Assembly (NCBI GenBank): GCA_964503125.1 | Contig: CAZCZE010000012.1 | Span: forward strand, 1-64,000 | Source: FEN-1219 sp964503125 | Lineage (GTDB): Bacteria > Pseudomonadota > Gammaproteobacteria > Steroidobacterales > Rariloculaceae | Length of the DNA stretch: 64,000 nt | Direction: 5' to 3' | Shown here: positions 41,712 to 50,458 of the stretch, in pieces | Layout: each line of letters opens with the position of its first letter | How positions within the stretch are numbered: the stretch's first letter is position 1 | Translations under genes and position numbers: made by a program | The notes under the pieces: model-generated | What the model was told of the DNA's origin: nothing | Databases searched by the model: none | The model's input: the letters and a program-made list of their open reading frames with translations, nothing else

Positions 41712-42415
41712 CGGCCGCAGCAACCGCGGTTCACCTCTACTACGCCGACTGCCGCGCACTCACCGAAGAGATCGCGGCCGCCCTCGTCACGGCCGAAGAC
41801 CGTGAACGCGTCGGTGCTGCCATGCAGCCGCAGCGCCGCACGGAGTACCTGGCGGGTCGCGCGCTGCTGCGGCACGCGCTCGAGCGCGAGACGGGGCGCG
41901 CTGGCGCCTCGTTCCGGATCCGCGTGTTACCCGACGGCAAGCCCGAGTGCATCGGCGGTCCTGCGATCAGCCTCTCGCACAGCGGCGAGCTCGTCGTCTG
42001 CGCAGTGGCAGAGCGCGGTGCGCTCGGGATCGACGTAGAGACGCGCCGACCGCGGACCGAGCTCGCCGTGATCGCCGAGCGCTACTTCACGCCCGCCGAA
42101 GCCCGTTGGATCGAGACGGATCCCGATGCGCGTTTCCGCATGCTCTGGGTGCTCAAGGAGGCGTATCTCAAGGCGTTGGGGGTGGGGCTTGCGGGCGGGC
42201 TCACGGCCCTCGAGTGCGCCATCGAGCCGCCCGCGATCGTGGCGCACACGGCCGGGGGCGGCGCGCCGCGGCTCGCGCTGTGGTCCGGCCGCGGCTGTTA
42301 CATCGGCCTCGCGGTCCTCGACGCACTGCCGCTCGCGATCTCCGTGGAGCGCTTCGCGCCGTCTGTCGAGCCCGATGCGTTCGGGCCGCTCGCCGCGTTG
42401 GCAGCTACCGCGTAG
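41708..42415 (+). CDS. 4'-phosphopantetheinyl transferase
   Basis: A Sfp-type transferase of 235 residues that activates carrier proteins with the phosphopantetheine arm. Motifs are ISLSHSGELVVCAV, GIDVETRRP (Mg ligands) and WVLKEAYLKALGVGL. Being last in the block, it presumably serves the two ACPs at 33179 and 33429. GTG start overlaps the previous stop. Its final 11 bases overlap the convergent sulfotransferase gene, which marks the end of the cluster. Confidence 0.9.
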   Translation: MTAAATAVHLYYADCRALTEEIAAALVTAEDRERVGAAMQPQRRTEYLAGRALLRHALERETGRAGASFRIRVLPDGKPECIGGPAISLSHSGELVVCAVAERGALGIDVETRRPRTELAVIAERYFTPAEARWIETDPDARFRMLWVLKEAYLKALGVGLAGGLTALECAIEPPAIVAHTAGGGAPRLALWSGRGCYIGLAVLDALPLAISVERFAPSVEPDAFGPLAALAATA

Positions 42416-43061
42416 CAGCACGTCGGCGCGTCGCGCCGCGGCCGAAGTCCTCGCGCAGAAACTCCGTGCGGGTGTTCAAGTGCGGAAACGGTGTGTGCGG
42501 CACGAGTAGGTCGAGGAACCGGCACAGCGGCTCCCAGCCCGCGGCGACGTCGTAGACGAGCAGCCGCTCGGCGGCGATCGTATCGATGACGCTGCGGGTG
42601 TGCGCCTCGTAGACGCCGATCGCGTAGGCAGCGTCGTCGGCACGGCCCGCGAACACGCCGTCGAGCACGAGCTCGCGCGTAAGGTCGTAGACCGCGCGCA
42701 GTGCCGACTTCCGCGGCGGCGCTATGGCGGCCGTGTGCGCGAGGATCGTGTCGCGGAAGCTTGAGTACCAAGCCGCGGCCTCGCGCACCGTGAGGATCAC
42801 GCGTGCGTCGGGGAAGGCCACGCTAAGCTCGCGCCAGAACGCCGCCGCCGGCCAGTCGACGGCTGCGCGAAAACCTTGGAGCAACGCGCGCCAATCGGCC
42901 GCGCCGTCGCGCGCGGCCGCGGCCCAGCGCGGCGCTTGCGCGGGATGCCAGGCCACGTCGACCATGTGGTGACACGGCGCTAGCCCAAGCGTCGTGAGCC
43001 CCGCCTTGAGCGACAGCGTGCCCGTGCGGCCGAAGCCCGCGCCGATGATTTGCAGCGTCAC
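42405..43061 (-). CDS. Sulfotransferase family protein
   Basis: A PAPS-dependent sulfotransferase-like protein of 218 residues, close to the Sulfotransfer_4 (PF17784) type. The phosphosulfate loop is GAGFGRTGTLSLKAGL at the N-terminus; the 3'-phosphate strand appears as ARVILTVREAAAWYSSF; KSALRAVYDL and ERLLVYDVAAGWEPLCRFL follow. GTG at 43061 is chosen because the loop starts a few residues after it; the open frame continues to 43256 with unlikely composition. It converges on the PPTase. Whether it sulfates the polyene or an unrelated compound is unknown. Confidence 0.82.
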   Translation of the reverse strand: MTLQIIGAGFGRTGTLSLKAGLTTLGLAPCHHMVDVAWHPAQAPRWAAAARDGAADWRALLQGFRAAVDWPAAAFWRELSVAFPDARVILTVREAAAWYSSFRDTILAHTAAIAPPRKSALRAVYDLTRELVLDGVFAGRADDAAYAIGVYEAHTRSVIDTIAAERLLVYDVAAGWEPLCRFLDLLVPHTPFPHLNTRTEFLREDFGRGATRRRAATR

Positions 43062-43123
43062 GACGCCACCGCCGCCGCGTTCAGCGTCCGGTGAGGCTGT
43101 GCGCCCGCGACGCCGTGCGGCGC

Positions 43124-43720
43124 CTACCAGCTCGCGTCCTCGCTCGGCTTCGCCGGATCGGCCGTGATGTTGAGGACCGCACAGTGGTGGTACGAGAAGC
43201 CGCCTTCGCGGACGCCCGGGTGCTCGGCCATGAACTGGATGACTTGAAGCTGACACCCTTCGCAGGTGATGTTCGGGATCGTGATCTCGGTTTCCCAGTT
43301 AGCCGCCGGCCGCTCGGTGTGCGGCCAGAGCCCGTCGACGAGGATCGGCGGCATCGGCGTCGTCATGACGAACGCCGATTGCGAGCGCAGGCCGCGCTCG
43401 GTGTCGTGCATCGTGACGGCCGGATCGAGCGGCAACAGGTTGCGCTTGCGTGCGAGCGCGATGCGGTAGTGGCCCGGATGAAAGATCGTTTCGTTGACGA
43501 CGATCTTGAGCTTGCTGCCGCCCGTCACGGGCGTGACAGCTTCGGTCGGCTCACCGGGATCGGCAAGCGTGCCGCCGCACGGGAATAGCTTTTGCGGATC
43601 GCCACGGTCGTCCTGCGCGAGCCACGAGGCGGGCTCGAGCAGCCTGAAATGAGCGTCGACGGCCGGAGCGACGGCCGCGGCAACGGCAGCCACGGGCAAA
43701 CCGAGCATCCACTTCCTCAA
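43124..43720 (-). CDS. Exported LPMO-like protein with N-terminal histidine
   Basis: A 198-residue exported protein. After a signal ending APAVDA the mature protein should begin HFRLLEPASW; an N-terminal His at the cut site is the hallmark of copper monooxygenases (histidine brace). Further His residues (FHPGHYRIAL, YHHCAV) could supply the second ligand. Cys are in FPCGGT, CEGC and HHCAV. It fits the polysaccharide-monooxygenase-like SCE4755 family, whose activity is unproven. The start is TTG 43720 if the basic MRKW segment is included; ATG 43708 has the better ribosome site (GAGG) but a weaker signal. It stands alone, divergent from the pirin gene. Confidence 0.78.
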   Translation of the reverse strand: MRKWMLGLPVAAVAAAVAPAVDAHFRLLEPASWLAQDDRGDPQKLFPCGGTLADPGEPTEAVTPVTGGSKLKIVVNETIFHPGHYRIALARKRNLLPLDPAVTMHDTERGLRSQSAFVMTTPMPPILVDGLWPHTERPAANWETEITIPNITCEGCQLQVIQFMAEHPGVREGGFSYHHCAVLNITADPAKPSEDASW

Positions 43721-43883
43721 GGCAGCACCCCCGATCGGGATCGTTTTGGATGCCCGTTATTGTAGCCGTCGCGCGCCGCTGCGCCCATGAAGATTTGTCG
43801 CACGCGAAGCGTGTTCGCCGGGCGCGCGGGCCTGTATGCTGGCGGCCCCCGACGTACTCTCGGCACGCAACGGAGTGCTTTCC

Positions 43884-44756
43884 ATGGCCGCCAAGACCAT
43901 CAAGCGCGCGCACCCGGCGGTGCGCGACGACATCGCCGACCTCACGACGCGTCGGCCCGTGCCGGGGCGCGACGTCGAGCAGATCGATCCGTTCCTGTTC
44001 CTCAATCATCACGGCCCGCAGGTCTACACGCCGCATAACCACGGCTTGCCGTTCGGTCCGCACCCGCACCGCGGCTTCGAGACCGTGACGTTCATCCTCA
44101 CTGGCGAGCTCGCGCACGTCGACAGCGCCGGCCACGAGAGCGTCATCAAGGAAGGCGGGATCCAGTGGATGACCGCCGGCAGCGGGCTCGTGCACGCGGA
44201 GATCTCGCCCGAGGAGTTCAAGCGCAACGGCGGGCCGCTCGAGATCCTGCAGCTCTGGGTGAACCTGCCGCCGCGGCTCAAGCTGACGGCGCCGCGCTAC
44301 GTCGGCCTGCAACGCCCCGACATCCCGGCGATCGCGACGCCCGACGGCAAGGGCACCGTGAGTCTCGTCTCGGGCGAGTATCTCGGCCGTAAAGGCGGCA
44401 TGGAGCCGCTGCTCGACATTTTCCTCGCGACCGTGGAGCTTCGAGCCGGCGCGCGCGTCTCGTTCCCCGGCGTTGCCGGGCGCAACGTGTTCCTCTACGT
44501 CGTGCGCGGCGCGATCGCCGTGGCCGGCGCGCCCGCGCCGCACTGGCACCTCATCGAGCTCAATGAGGACGGCGACGCCGTCGACATCGAGGCGACGGCC
44601 GATGCCGTGCTGCTGTTCGGCCACGCCGAGCCGCTCGGCGCGCCCGTCGTCGCCTACGGGCCGTTCGTCATGAACACGCGCGAGGAGATCATGCAGGCCA
44701 TCCACGATTACCAAGCCGGCAAGTTCAACGCGATTCCGGCCGGCGTGCCACAGTGA
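43884..44756 (+). CDS. Pirin family protein
   Basis: A bicupin of 290 residues. The N-terminal cupin has the metal site FGPHPHRGFETVTFILTGE (His, His and Glu) and WMTAGSGLVHAE (second His); the C-terminal cupin contains HWHLIELNED. Bacterial pirins may act as quercetinases or metabolic regulators; activity is not predictable here. ATG 43884 follows GGAG with eight bases of spacing. The HAD phosphatase starts inside its stop (GTGA). Confidence 0.9.
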   Translation: MAAKTIKRAHPAVRDDIADLTTRRPVPGRDVEQIDPFLFLNHHGPQVYTPHNHGLPFGPHPHRGFETVTFILTGELAHVDSAGHESVIKEGGIQWMTAGSGLVHAEISPEEFKRNGGPLEILQLWVNLPPRLKLTAPRYVGLQRPDIPAIATPDGKGTVSLVSGEYLGRKGGMEPLLDIFLATVELRAGARVSFPGVAGRNVFLYVVRGAIAVAGAPAPHWHLIELNEDGDAVDIEATADAVLLFGHAEPLGAPVVAYGPFVMNTREEIMQAIHDYQAGKFNAIPAGVPQ

Positions 44757-45373
44757 CGAGCGGCGTGGGCGTTCGGAACATTATCTTCGATTTCGGCGGC
44801 GTGCTCGTGACCTGGCGGCCGCAGGAGATCATCGACTCGTTCTACGCCGACCCCGCGTTGCGCGAGGCCGTGCGCGTGCACGCGTTTCAGCACGACGACT
44901 GGCTCGAGATGGATCGCGGCACGCTCGACGAGGCGACCGTCGTGCGCCGCTTCGCGGCGCGCATGGGACGGCCCGAAGCGGAGCTCCGCGCGTTTTTCGC
45001 TCACCTGCGCGCGGCGCTCGTGCCGATCGCGCCGACCGTGGCACTGCTCGAGGAGCTACGCGAACGCGGCGTGCGGCTCTATGGCCTCTCGAACATGTCG
45101 GAGTCGATCTTCGCCTACCTCCGCGGGCGTCATTCCTTCTTCGAGTGGTTCGACGGCATCGTCGTCTCCGGGGCCGTGAAGCTCGTGAAACCCGAGCCCG
45201 GAATCTACGAGCACCTGCGCGAGCGCCATGCTCTCGATTTCACCGAGTCCGTGTTCCTCGACGACCTGCCGCGCAACGTCGAGGCCGCGCGGCAGCTCGG
45301 GCTACCCGCCATTCGCTTCGAGACGGCCGAGCAAGCCCGGCGCGAGCTCGCGCCGTTGTTGCAGGGCGGCTGA
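44753..45373 (+). CDS. HAD-family phosphatase
   Basis: A haloacid-dehalogenase-like hydrolase of 206 residues, YihX-like. Motif I is NIIFDFGGVLV (first Asp intact; second replaced by Gly, as usual for this branch), motif II GLSNMSES, Lys in KLVKPEPGIY and motif IV FLDDLPRNVEAA. Such enzymes dephosphorylate small sugar phosphates such as glucose-1-phosphate. GTG overlap with the pirin gene implies co-transcription. Confidence 0.9.
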   Translation: MTSGVGVRNIIFDFGGVLVTWRPQEIIDSFYADPALREAVRVHAFQHDDWLEMDRGTLDEATVVRRFAARMGRPEAELRAFFAHLRAALVPIAPTVALLEELRERGVRLYGLSNMSESIFAYLRGRHSFFEWFDGIVVSGAVKLVKPEPGIYEHLRERHALDFTESVFLDDLPRNVEAARQLGLPAIRFETAEQARRELAPLLQGG

Positions 45374-45447
45374 CGACGCGCACGCTATACTGCGCTCCAC
45401 GATTAACGACGAGGGCGCCCGCACCGGGCGCCACGTGGGGGGGCTCG

Positions 45448-46812
45448 ATGCGCTGGATAGTCGTAGCGTTCGTCTTGGGCAGCGGCTGCGCGTTTTCGCC
45501 GGTCGGGTACGCGCAAGCCGGCTCCGAAGCGCGCCCCAACGTCGTTCTCATCATCACCGACGATCTCGGCTGGGCCGACGTCGGGGCGTACGGAGCGACG
45601 GACGTGCGTACACGGCACATCGATGGCCTCGCGCGCGACGGAATCAAGCTCACGGATTTTTATGCCAACGGCTTGACGTGCACGCCGACTCGCGCCGGGC
45701 TCATCTCGGGCCGGTACCAACAGCGCTTCGCGATCGAGGCGCCCCTGCCGAGCGCGCCGGCTACGGCCGGCGATCGGGGCCTCCGCGCGACGGGCCGGTC
45801 GTTGCCGCAGCTGCTCAAGAACAACGGCTACGCCACGGCGCTCATCGGCAAGTGGCATTTGGGCTACCGGCCCGAGATGAGCCCGAACGCGCACGGCTTC
45901 GATTACTTCTTCGGCTTGAAGAGCGGTTACCACGATTTCTACACGCACGACGGCGGTGACGGCGAGCCCGACCTCTGGGAGAACGAGCGGCCGATCGAGC
46001 GAACGGGGTACACCACCGACCTCGTGACCGAGGGCGCCGTGCGCTTCATCGAGCAGCACGCGCGCGAGCCGTTCTTCATCGACATTGCGTACAACGCGCC
46101 GCACTGGCCTTATCAAGTGCCCGGCACGCCGTCGGTGGCGCCAGGCAACGCTCGCCATGTCATGCCGCACGATGCGGTCACGAGCTCGCGCGCCGACTAC
46201 GTCGCGATGGTGGAGCACGTCGATCGCGGCGTCGGTGAGGTGCTTGCCGCGCTGGATCGGTTACAGATCGCCGACCGCACGATCGTGATCTTCACGAACG
46301 ACAACGGCGGCGAGTGGCTCTCGAGCAGCGCGCCGCTCGTGGGGCGCAAGTGGACCGTATGGGAGGGCGGTATTCGCGTGCCGGCGCTCGTTCGCTGGCC
46401 CGGCAGGATCCCGGCCGGCAAGGTGTCCGATCAGGTCGGGATCACGATGGATCTCACGGCCTCGATCCTCGCGATCACGGGCACGCCGGTGCCCGCCGAA
46501 GCGCGGCTCGAAGGCGTGAATCTGTTCCCCGTGTGGGAGGGCAAGGCGCCCGAGCTCGAGCGCACGCTGTTCTGGCGTACCGGAACGGCGAATCGCAGGC
46601 AGGCCGCCGTGCGCCACGGGGACTGGAAGGTGGTCTTCGACGCCGGGCACACGTACGTTTTCAACGTGCGAACCGATGTCAGCGAGCGGCAGGATCTCGC
46701 CAACCGGCGCCAGGATATCGCGCAACGACTGCAACCGCTGCTCGCGGAGTGGGAGCGTGACGTCGACGCGGAGGCGCGCGCCAACCAGGTCGCGCCGAGT
46801 GGTGGCGGTTGA
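45448..46812 (+). CDS. Exported sulfatase
   Basis: An alkaline-phosphatase-fold sulfatase of 454 residues. After a signal (VVAFVLGSGCAF could also be a lipobox) come VLIITDDLGWADVG (two metal Asp), Cys78 in TCTPTRAGLISGR, which would be turned into formylglycine, GKWHLGYRP, NAPHWPYQVP and FTNDNGGEW. The signature is CTPTR rather than CxPSR; Thr in the fourth place is tolerated in known sulfatases. A maturase is not nearby. Arylsulfatase or glycan sulfatase activity is possible. No tandem glycan genes surround it. Confidence 0.9.
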   Translation: MRWIVVAFVLGSGCAFSPVGYAQAGSEARPNVVLIITDDLGWADVGAYGATDVRTRHIDGLARDGIKLTDFYANGLTCTPTRAGLISGRYQQRFAIEAPLPSAPATAGDRGLRATGRSLPQLLKNNGYATALIGKWHLGYRPEMSPNAHGFDYFFGLKSGYHDFYTHDGGDGEPDLWENERPIERTGYTTDLVTEGAVRFIEQHAREPFFIDIAYNAPHWPYQVPGTPSVAPGNARHVMPHDAVTSSRADYVAMVEHVDRGVGEVLAALDRLQIADRTIVIFTNDNGGEWLSSSAPLVGRKWTVWEGGIRVPALVRWPGRIPAGKVSDQVGITMDLTASILAITGTPVPAEARLEGVNLFPVWEGKAPELERTLFWRTGTANRRQAAVRHGDWKVVFDAGHTYVFNVRTDVSERQDLANRRQDIAQRLQPLLAEWERDVDAEARANQVAPSGGG

Positions 46813-46888
46813 GCGTCGCGGTCCGACCGCGCGGTTGACGACACGCCGCAGTTGGCTGTGCCGTCCGGCGGTGGCACAGTACTGACGT

Positions 46889-47656
46889 ATGCATCCTCGC
46901 CGCGTCGTCGTCGCGATCGTCATCTGTCTCGTGGGCACGCTCGCGAGTGCCCAGTTCCGGCGTGCGCCTCCCGAGCCCGTGGGCGGCCCGCCCGAGGCCG
47001 AGTTCCACATGGCGCGGCTCGCGTACTACGCTCCGGGCTGCGCCGGCTCGCGCGGCTACTGTAATCCTTGGTGGGCCATCGATTATCCGCAGGCCGAGGC
47101 CCATTTCCTGCCGGCCGTCACGCGCATGACGCGCATCGAGGTGGCGCCCAACAGCCGGCACCTCACGCTCGCCGACGACGGTCTGTTCGATTACCCATGG
47201 CTGTTCCTCCAGCAGGCGGGGCGCGGCGACTGGGCGCCGCAGGGTGAGGAGCTCGCACGCCTGCGCGAGTATCTCGAGCGCGGCGGCTTCCTGGTCGTCG
47301 ACGACTTCCACGGCGAATACGAATGGGCGGCCTTTCGCGAGGCCATCGTCGCGGTCCTGCCGGGGCGGCCGATCGTCGACATCCCGGACGGCGACATGCT
47401 GCACAGCATCCTGTTCGATCTCGACAAGCGCACGCAGATTCCCGGCGAGCGGCACCTCGGCTGGCAGCAAATGGAAGGGCCGCCGCATTGGCGCGGCATC
47501 TACGACGACCGCGGCCGCCTCATGGTGGCGATGAACCACAACATCGACATGGGCGACGCTTGGGAGCATGCCGACGACGCGCATTACCCGGCGCCGATGA
47601 CGGCTACCGCGTATCGGTTCGGCGTCAACTACGTCATCTACGCGATGACCCACTGA
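46889..47656 (+). CDS. Exported DUF4159 protein
   Basis: A 255-residue exported protein (signal VVVAIVICLVGTLASA, cut before QFRR). The mature part shows the DUF4159 plan: EFHMARLAYY, then a YCNPWWAIDYPQAE stretch, LFDYPWLFLQQAG, LREYLERGGFLVVDDFHGEYEW and GVNYVIYAMTH. The domain has a flavodoxin/ThuA-like alpha/beta fold and no known activity. Two Cys (GCAGSRGYC) may form a disulfide. It is 76 bases after the sulfatase and converges on the next gene with a 15-base gap. Confidence 0.85.
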   Translation: MHPRRVVVAIVICLVGTLASAQFRRAPPEPVGGPPEAEFHMARLAYYAPGCAGSRGYCNPWWAIDYPQAEAHFLPAVTRMTRIEVAPNSRHLTLADDGLFDYPWLFLQQAGRGDWAPQGEELARLREYLERGGFLVVDDFHGEYEWAAFREAIVAVLPGRPIVDIPDGDMLHSILFDLDKRTQIPGERHLGWQQMEGPPHWRGIYDDRGRLMVAMNHNIDMGDAWEHADDAHYPAPMTATAYRFGVNYVIYAMTH

Positions 47657-47671
47657 GCGTGCCGCGCCTCA

Positions 47672-49270
47672 TCACTCTGTAGTAATGACGCGCCACTCGC
47701 CGCTCGCCGAGTCGAGCTCGTAACGGTCGCTGAGCGGAAAGCCCGGCGCGCGCATCGTCGTCAAGCGATTGTCGAACTCGACGCGCGTGCCGTAGCGCGG
47801 CTCGCTCGCGCTCAACGTTCCGGCGGTCAGGCTGCCGTGGACCAGCAGCGTGCCGCTGCGCCGCGAGTTGTGGCGACGCACGACGAAGCGCTGGCGGGCG
47901 TAGATCGACGCATAGATTTCGAGGTCGCCGGGGCCCGTGATGTCGGGGTCCGCGATCTCGAGCGTTCCTTCGGTCACGAGGCCGAGGTAGTCGTCCGCGT
48001 GCGGGGCGCGCGGATCGCCCGCGTAGTGCAGATCGCCCGTGATGACGATGCGGCTCGGCGAATACACCAGCACCTTGCCGTCGACCGTTCCCTGCACGTG
48101 CAGAGCGACATCGTCCGCCGCGACGAGGTAGAACGGCTCGTCGCCGAGGTCGCGCCGGAACTCATCGGCCGCCGTATCGAGGGCTCGCCAAACGACGGCG
48201 CCATCGGCGTGAAACGTGAGCGCCGTGTCGCGCTCGAACCGCTGACTTTGCACGGTGGACGCGCTCGCGAACGCGCGCTCGGGCAGGGCGATGCGCCGCA
48301 CGCGTGTCTCGATGCCGGCGGGGAACATCTTGCGCCGATTGAGATAACCCAGGCTGTCGCCCGCCGTGCGGAGGTCGCGCGTGTCGGCGACCGTGACCCG
48401 CCCGTTGAAAACGGGCGACTTACGGCCCACACGGTTGACGATGAACGCGGTGTTCGAGTGAAAACGGCCGTCGATGACGTCGTCGTTGAGTCCAACCTCG
48501 GGGTCCCAGCGGTTCACGAACTGCCCGAAGTTCGAGAACGCGAGCCGCGTCATTCTGAGATCGGTCACGAGCCGTTCGCCGTCGCGCTCCGTCGTGACCT
48601 CGACGGCGAGTTGCTCCATGCCCATGGCGTCCGCCACGCCGAGTGGGCGGAAAACTGCGGTGTACTGCTCGCCGTTATCGCGCCACTTCATCGTGGCCGG
48701 CGTGGCGTCGGCCGCGAACCGGCCGGTCCACGACGACAGGCGGTGGCGCAGAGCGTCTTGCTCCTCGCGCTCGAGCGTGCGGCGAGGGCCAGAGGGTGGG
48801 GCAGCGGACGGTGAGGTGTCCGGAACCTCGCCGCGTACCACGGCCTCCTGCGGTTCCTGCGCCGGCGCTGCGGAGTCGGGCACGACATCGTCCACGGCCA
48901 CTGGCGCGGGCCCGGACTCGGGCTCCGGCGCCGACGGCGCGCTCGGCGGTGCCGGCTCGACCGGCTCGGCGGTCGGGGCCGGTGTGCTGACGACGGGCTG
49001 CTCGGACGCGCGCGGCGCGGGTCGCGTCTCTCCGTTAGCGGGTGCCGGCACGCGAGGCGTTTCGGCCTCGAGCGCGACGGGCGCGTCGGAGACCGGTGCG
49101 GCCGGGATCTCGGCCGCGCGCGGGACGATCACCGCGGCGATGAAGCTCGCTTCTTCCGAGACCGGCCGATCGCCCGTGCGGACGAGCAGCAGCAACGCGA
49201 GCAGCACGCCGTGGCCGCAGACGGAGAGCAACGCCGCACGGCTCGGCTGCTTGGCATGCAGCGGCCGCAT
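47672..49270 (-). CDS. Anchored Pro-rich protein with PilX-like C-terminal region
   Basis: A 532-residue protein with a TonB-like start (one membrane helix, LLSVCGHGVLLALLLLV) and a long Pro/Ala/Glu-rich stretch (about residues 35-165), which would span the periplasm. From about residue 170 it is beta-rich; the end resembles the C-terminal part of PilX/DUF4900-like pilus proteins: KVLVYSPSRIVITGDLHYA, DDYLGLVTEGTLEI, DLEIYASIYARQRF, GTLLVHGSL and YGTRVEFDNRL with APGFP. The neighbouring pilin gene supports a type IV pilus link, but this is inference. ATG 49270 with GAGG at ten bases is preferred over the GTG at 49276. Confidence 0.72.
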   Translation of the reverse strand: MRPLHAKQPSRAALLSVCGHGVLLALLLLVRTGDRPVSEEASFIAAVIVPRAAEIPAAPVSDAPVALEAETPRVPAPANGETRPAPRASEQPVVSTPAPTAEPVEPAPPSAPSAPEPESGPAPVAVDDVVPDSAAPAQEPQEAVVRGEVPDTSPSAAPPSGPRRTLEREEQDALRHRLSSWTGRFAADATPATMKWRDNGEQYTAVFRPLGVADAMGMEQLAVEVTTERDGERLVTDLRMTRLAFSNFGQFVNRWDPEVGLNDDVIDGRFHSNTAFIVNRVGRKSPVFNGRVTVADTRDLRTAGDSLGYLNRRKMFPAGIETRVRRIALPERAFASASTVQSQRFERDTALTFHADGAVVWRALDTAADEFRRDLGDEPFYLVAADDVALHVQGTVDGKVLVYSPSRIVITGDLHYAGDPRAPHADDYLGLVTEGTLEIADPDITGPGDLEIYASIYARQRFVVRRHNSRRSGTLLVHGSLTAGTLSASEPRYGTRVEFDNRLTTMRAPGFPLSDRYELDSASGEWRVITTE

Positions 49271-49343
49271 CGGCACTACACCTCAGTTGCTTGGCCCGGC
49301 GAACACGTCGTCAGTGTCGCCGTGTCGTGGGTCCGTGGCAACT

Positions 49344-49370
49344 GGCGACCCCGCCCATGGGGCGGTCGCC
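49344..49370 (-). terminator. GC hairpin downstream of the pilin gene
   Basis: GGCGA and CCGCCC pair with GGGCGG and TCGCC around an ATG loop, leaving a two-base bulge. It lies 68 bases after the pilin stop on the minus strand. There is no T run, so it may end transcription weakly or only stabilise the mRNA end. Confidence 0.35.
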
Positions 49371-49437
49371 GCCCGGCCTAGCCTGACGAGCGACTTGCTT
49401 CGGCAAGATGCCCTGACGCGCGTTCGCGCGGCCGCGC

Positions 49438-49965
49438 CTACGGGCGGCAGCTTGCGGGCAGGTATTCGGGGGGCACGGTCGGGGCGATATAGGCGGCCGA
49501 ATTGAGGCCGCCTACGGTGCCGATCTCGTTCAGGCCGGGGGGTGCCGGAGCCGCACCGCAACGCCAGACGACGCTGAGGTCCGCAGTCTCGTACGGCGTC
49601 AGCGTGAGGGTCAACCCGTTGATCAGCGTGTTTGCGTCGTTCCCGAAGGTGACCACGAGCACGCCGTTGTCGACGTTGACCGACGTGACGTAGCGGCCGC
49701 TCGAGTCGGTCGCGTTCGGGGAAAGACCCGCGGCCGCGCGATCGGCGGGCGCCTGGCCGTCTTCGAGGAACGCGGCCGCGACGGGATATTTCGCGGACGC
49801 GGCCAATGAGAGGCCCTCGGTGACCTGAGCGCGGATCGTGTAGTTCTGATACGCCGGGATGGCTATCGAAGCGAGGACGCCGATGATCGCCACGACGATC
49901 ATGAGCTCGATCAGCGTGAAGCCGGTCTCGAAGTCGCGATGCGCGGCCCTAAAGCGGAGGTTCAT
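49438..49965 (-). CDS. pilA: Type IV pilin
   Basis: The major-pilin-like subunit, 175 residues. The prepilin cut site and helix are unmistakable: TG, then FTLIELMIVVAIIGVLASIA and IPAYQNY, with Glu5 of the mature chain present. The leader is 15 residues (MNLRFRAAHRDFETG), longer than the usual 6-8 of type IVa pilins. Two Cys near the C-terminus (WRCGAAP and PASCRP) would form the D-region disulfide. ATG 49965 follows GGAG at fair spacing. No other pil genes are in the window except perhaps the Pro-rich protein downstream. Confidence 0.92.
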   Translation of the reverse strand: MNLRFRAAHRDFETGFTLIELMIVVAIIGVLASIAIPAYQNYTIRAQVTEGLSLAASAKYPVAAAFLEDGQAPADRAAAGLSPNATDSSGRYVTSVNVDNGVLVVTFGNDANTLINGLTLTLTPYETADLSVVWRCGAAPAPPGLNEIGTVGGLNSAAYIAPTVPPEYLPASCRP

Positions 49966-49999
49966 CGGGGACTCCAGTGCAATGGTTCAATCGCGGCGT

Positions 50000-50284
50000 C
50001 TAGCGCTGTGTCGCGACGCCCGAGTCGGCATAGACGACGGGGACTTGTTTCCGCTCGGCGTAGCTCGTCGCGAAGCCGAGGGCGGCGTGGGCGGTCATGC
50101 GCAGACGCGTCACCAAGGTCTTGACGCGTTTCTGCGTTGTGCCGGCCTTGGTCTTGTCGGTCACGCGCTCGATCGTCGCGAGCACGACCGTGTCGTCGAG
50201 CGGGTCCGTGTCGGTGTGGACCCGAATGTAGTCCTGTTCCGGACAAGCCGAAGATGGCGGTGCCGCGAGCACTCGCACTTCCAT
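50000..50284 (-). CDS. Small hypothetical protein (94 aa), paralogue of 9248-9592
   Basis: Function unknown. The start is strong: GGAGGAACGAAC directly precedes ATG 50284. The product has no signal peptide. The core ATIERV, RVKTLVTRLR, MTAHAALGFATSYAERKQ and VPVVYA repeats the layout of the protein at 9248-9592, so I regard them as a small gene family. It precedes pilA by 34 bases on the same strand and may share its transcript. The upstream gap of about 400 bases contains the tandem repeat and hairpins described separately and no other gene. Confidence 0.72.
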   Translation of the reverse strand: MEVRVLAAPPSSACPEQDYIRVHTDTDPLDDTVVLATIERVTDKTKAGTTQKRVKTLVTRLRMTAHAALGFATSYAERKQVPVVYADSGVATQR

Positions 50285-50458
50285 GTTCGTTCCTCCGCCT
50301 GAGCCGATACCGCATAAGAATGAGCAAGACGCATGCCACGTACGTGGTTGCGCCATTCTTGCGGTACGCGCGGAGGTTATGTTCAGTCCGGCTGACGGGG
50401 CGCGTCAGTAACTGCCGCAATGGCTCTTGACAAAATCCGGGGGAGCAAAGTGGTCCTG

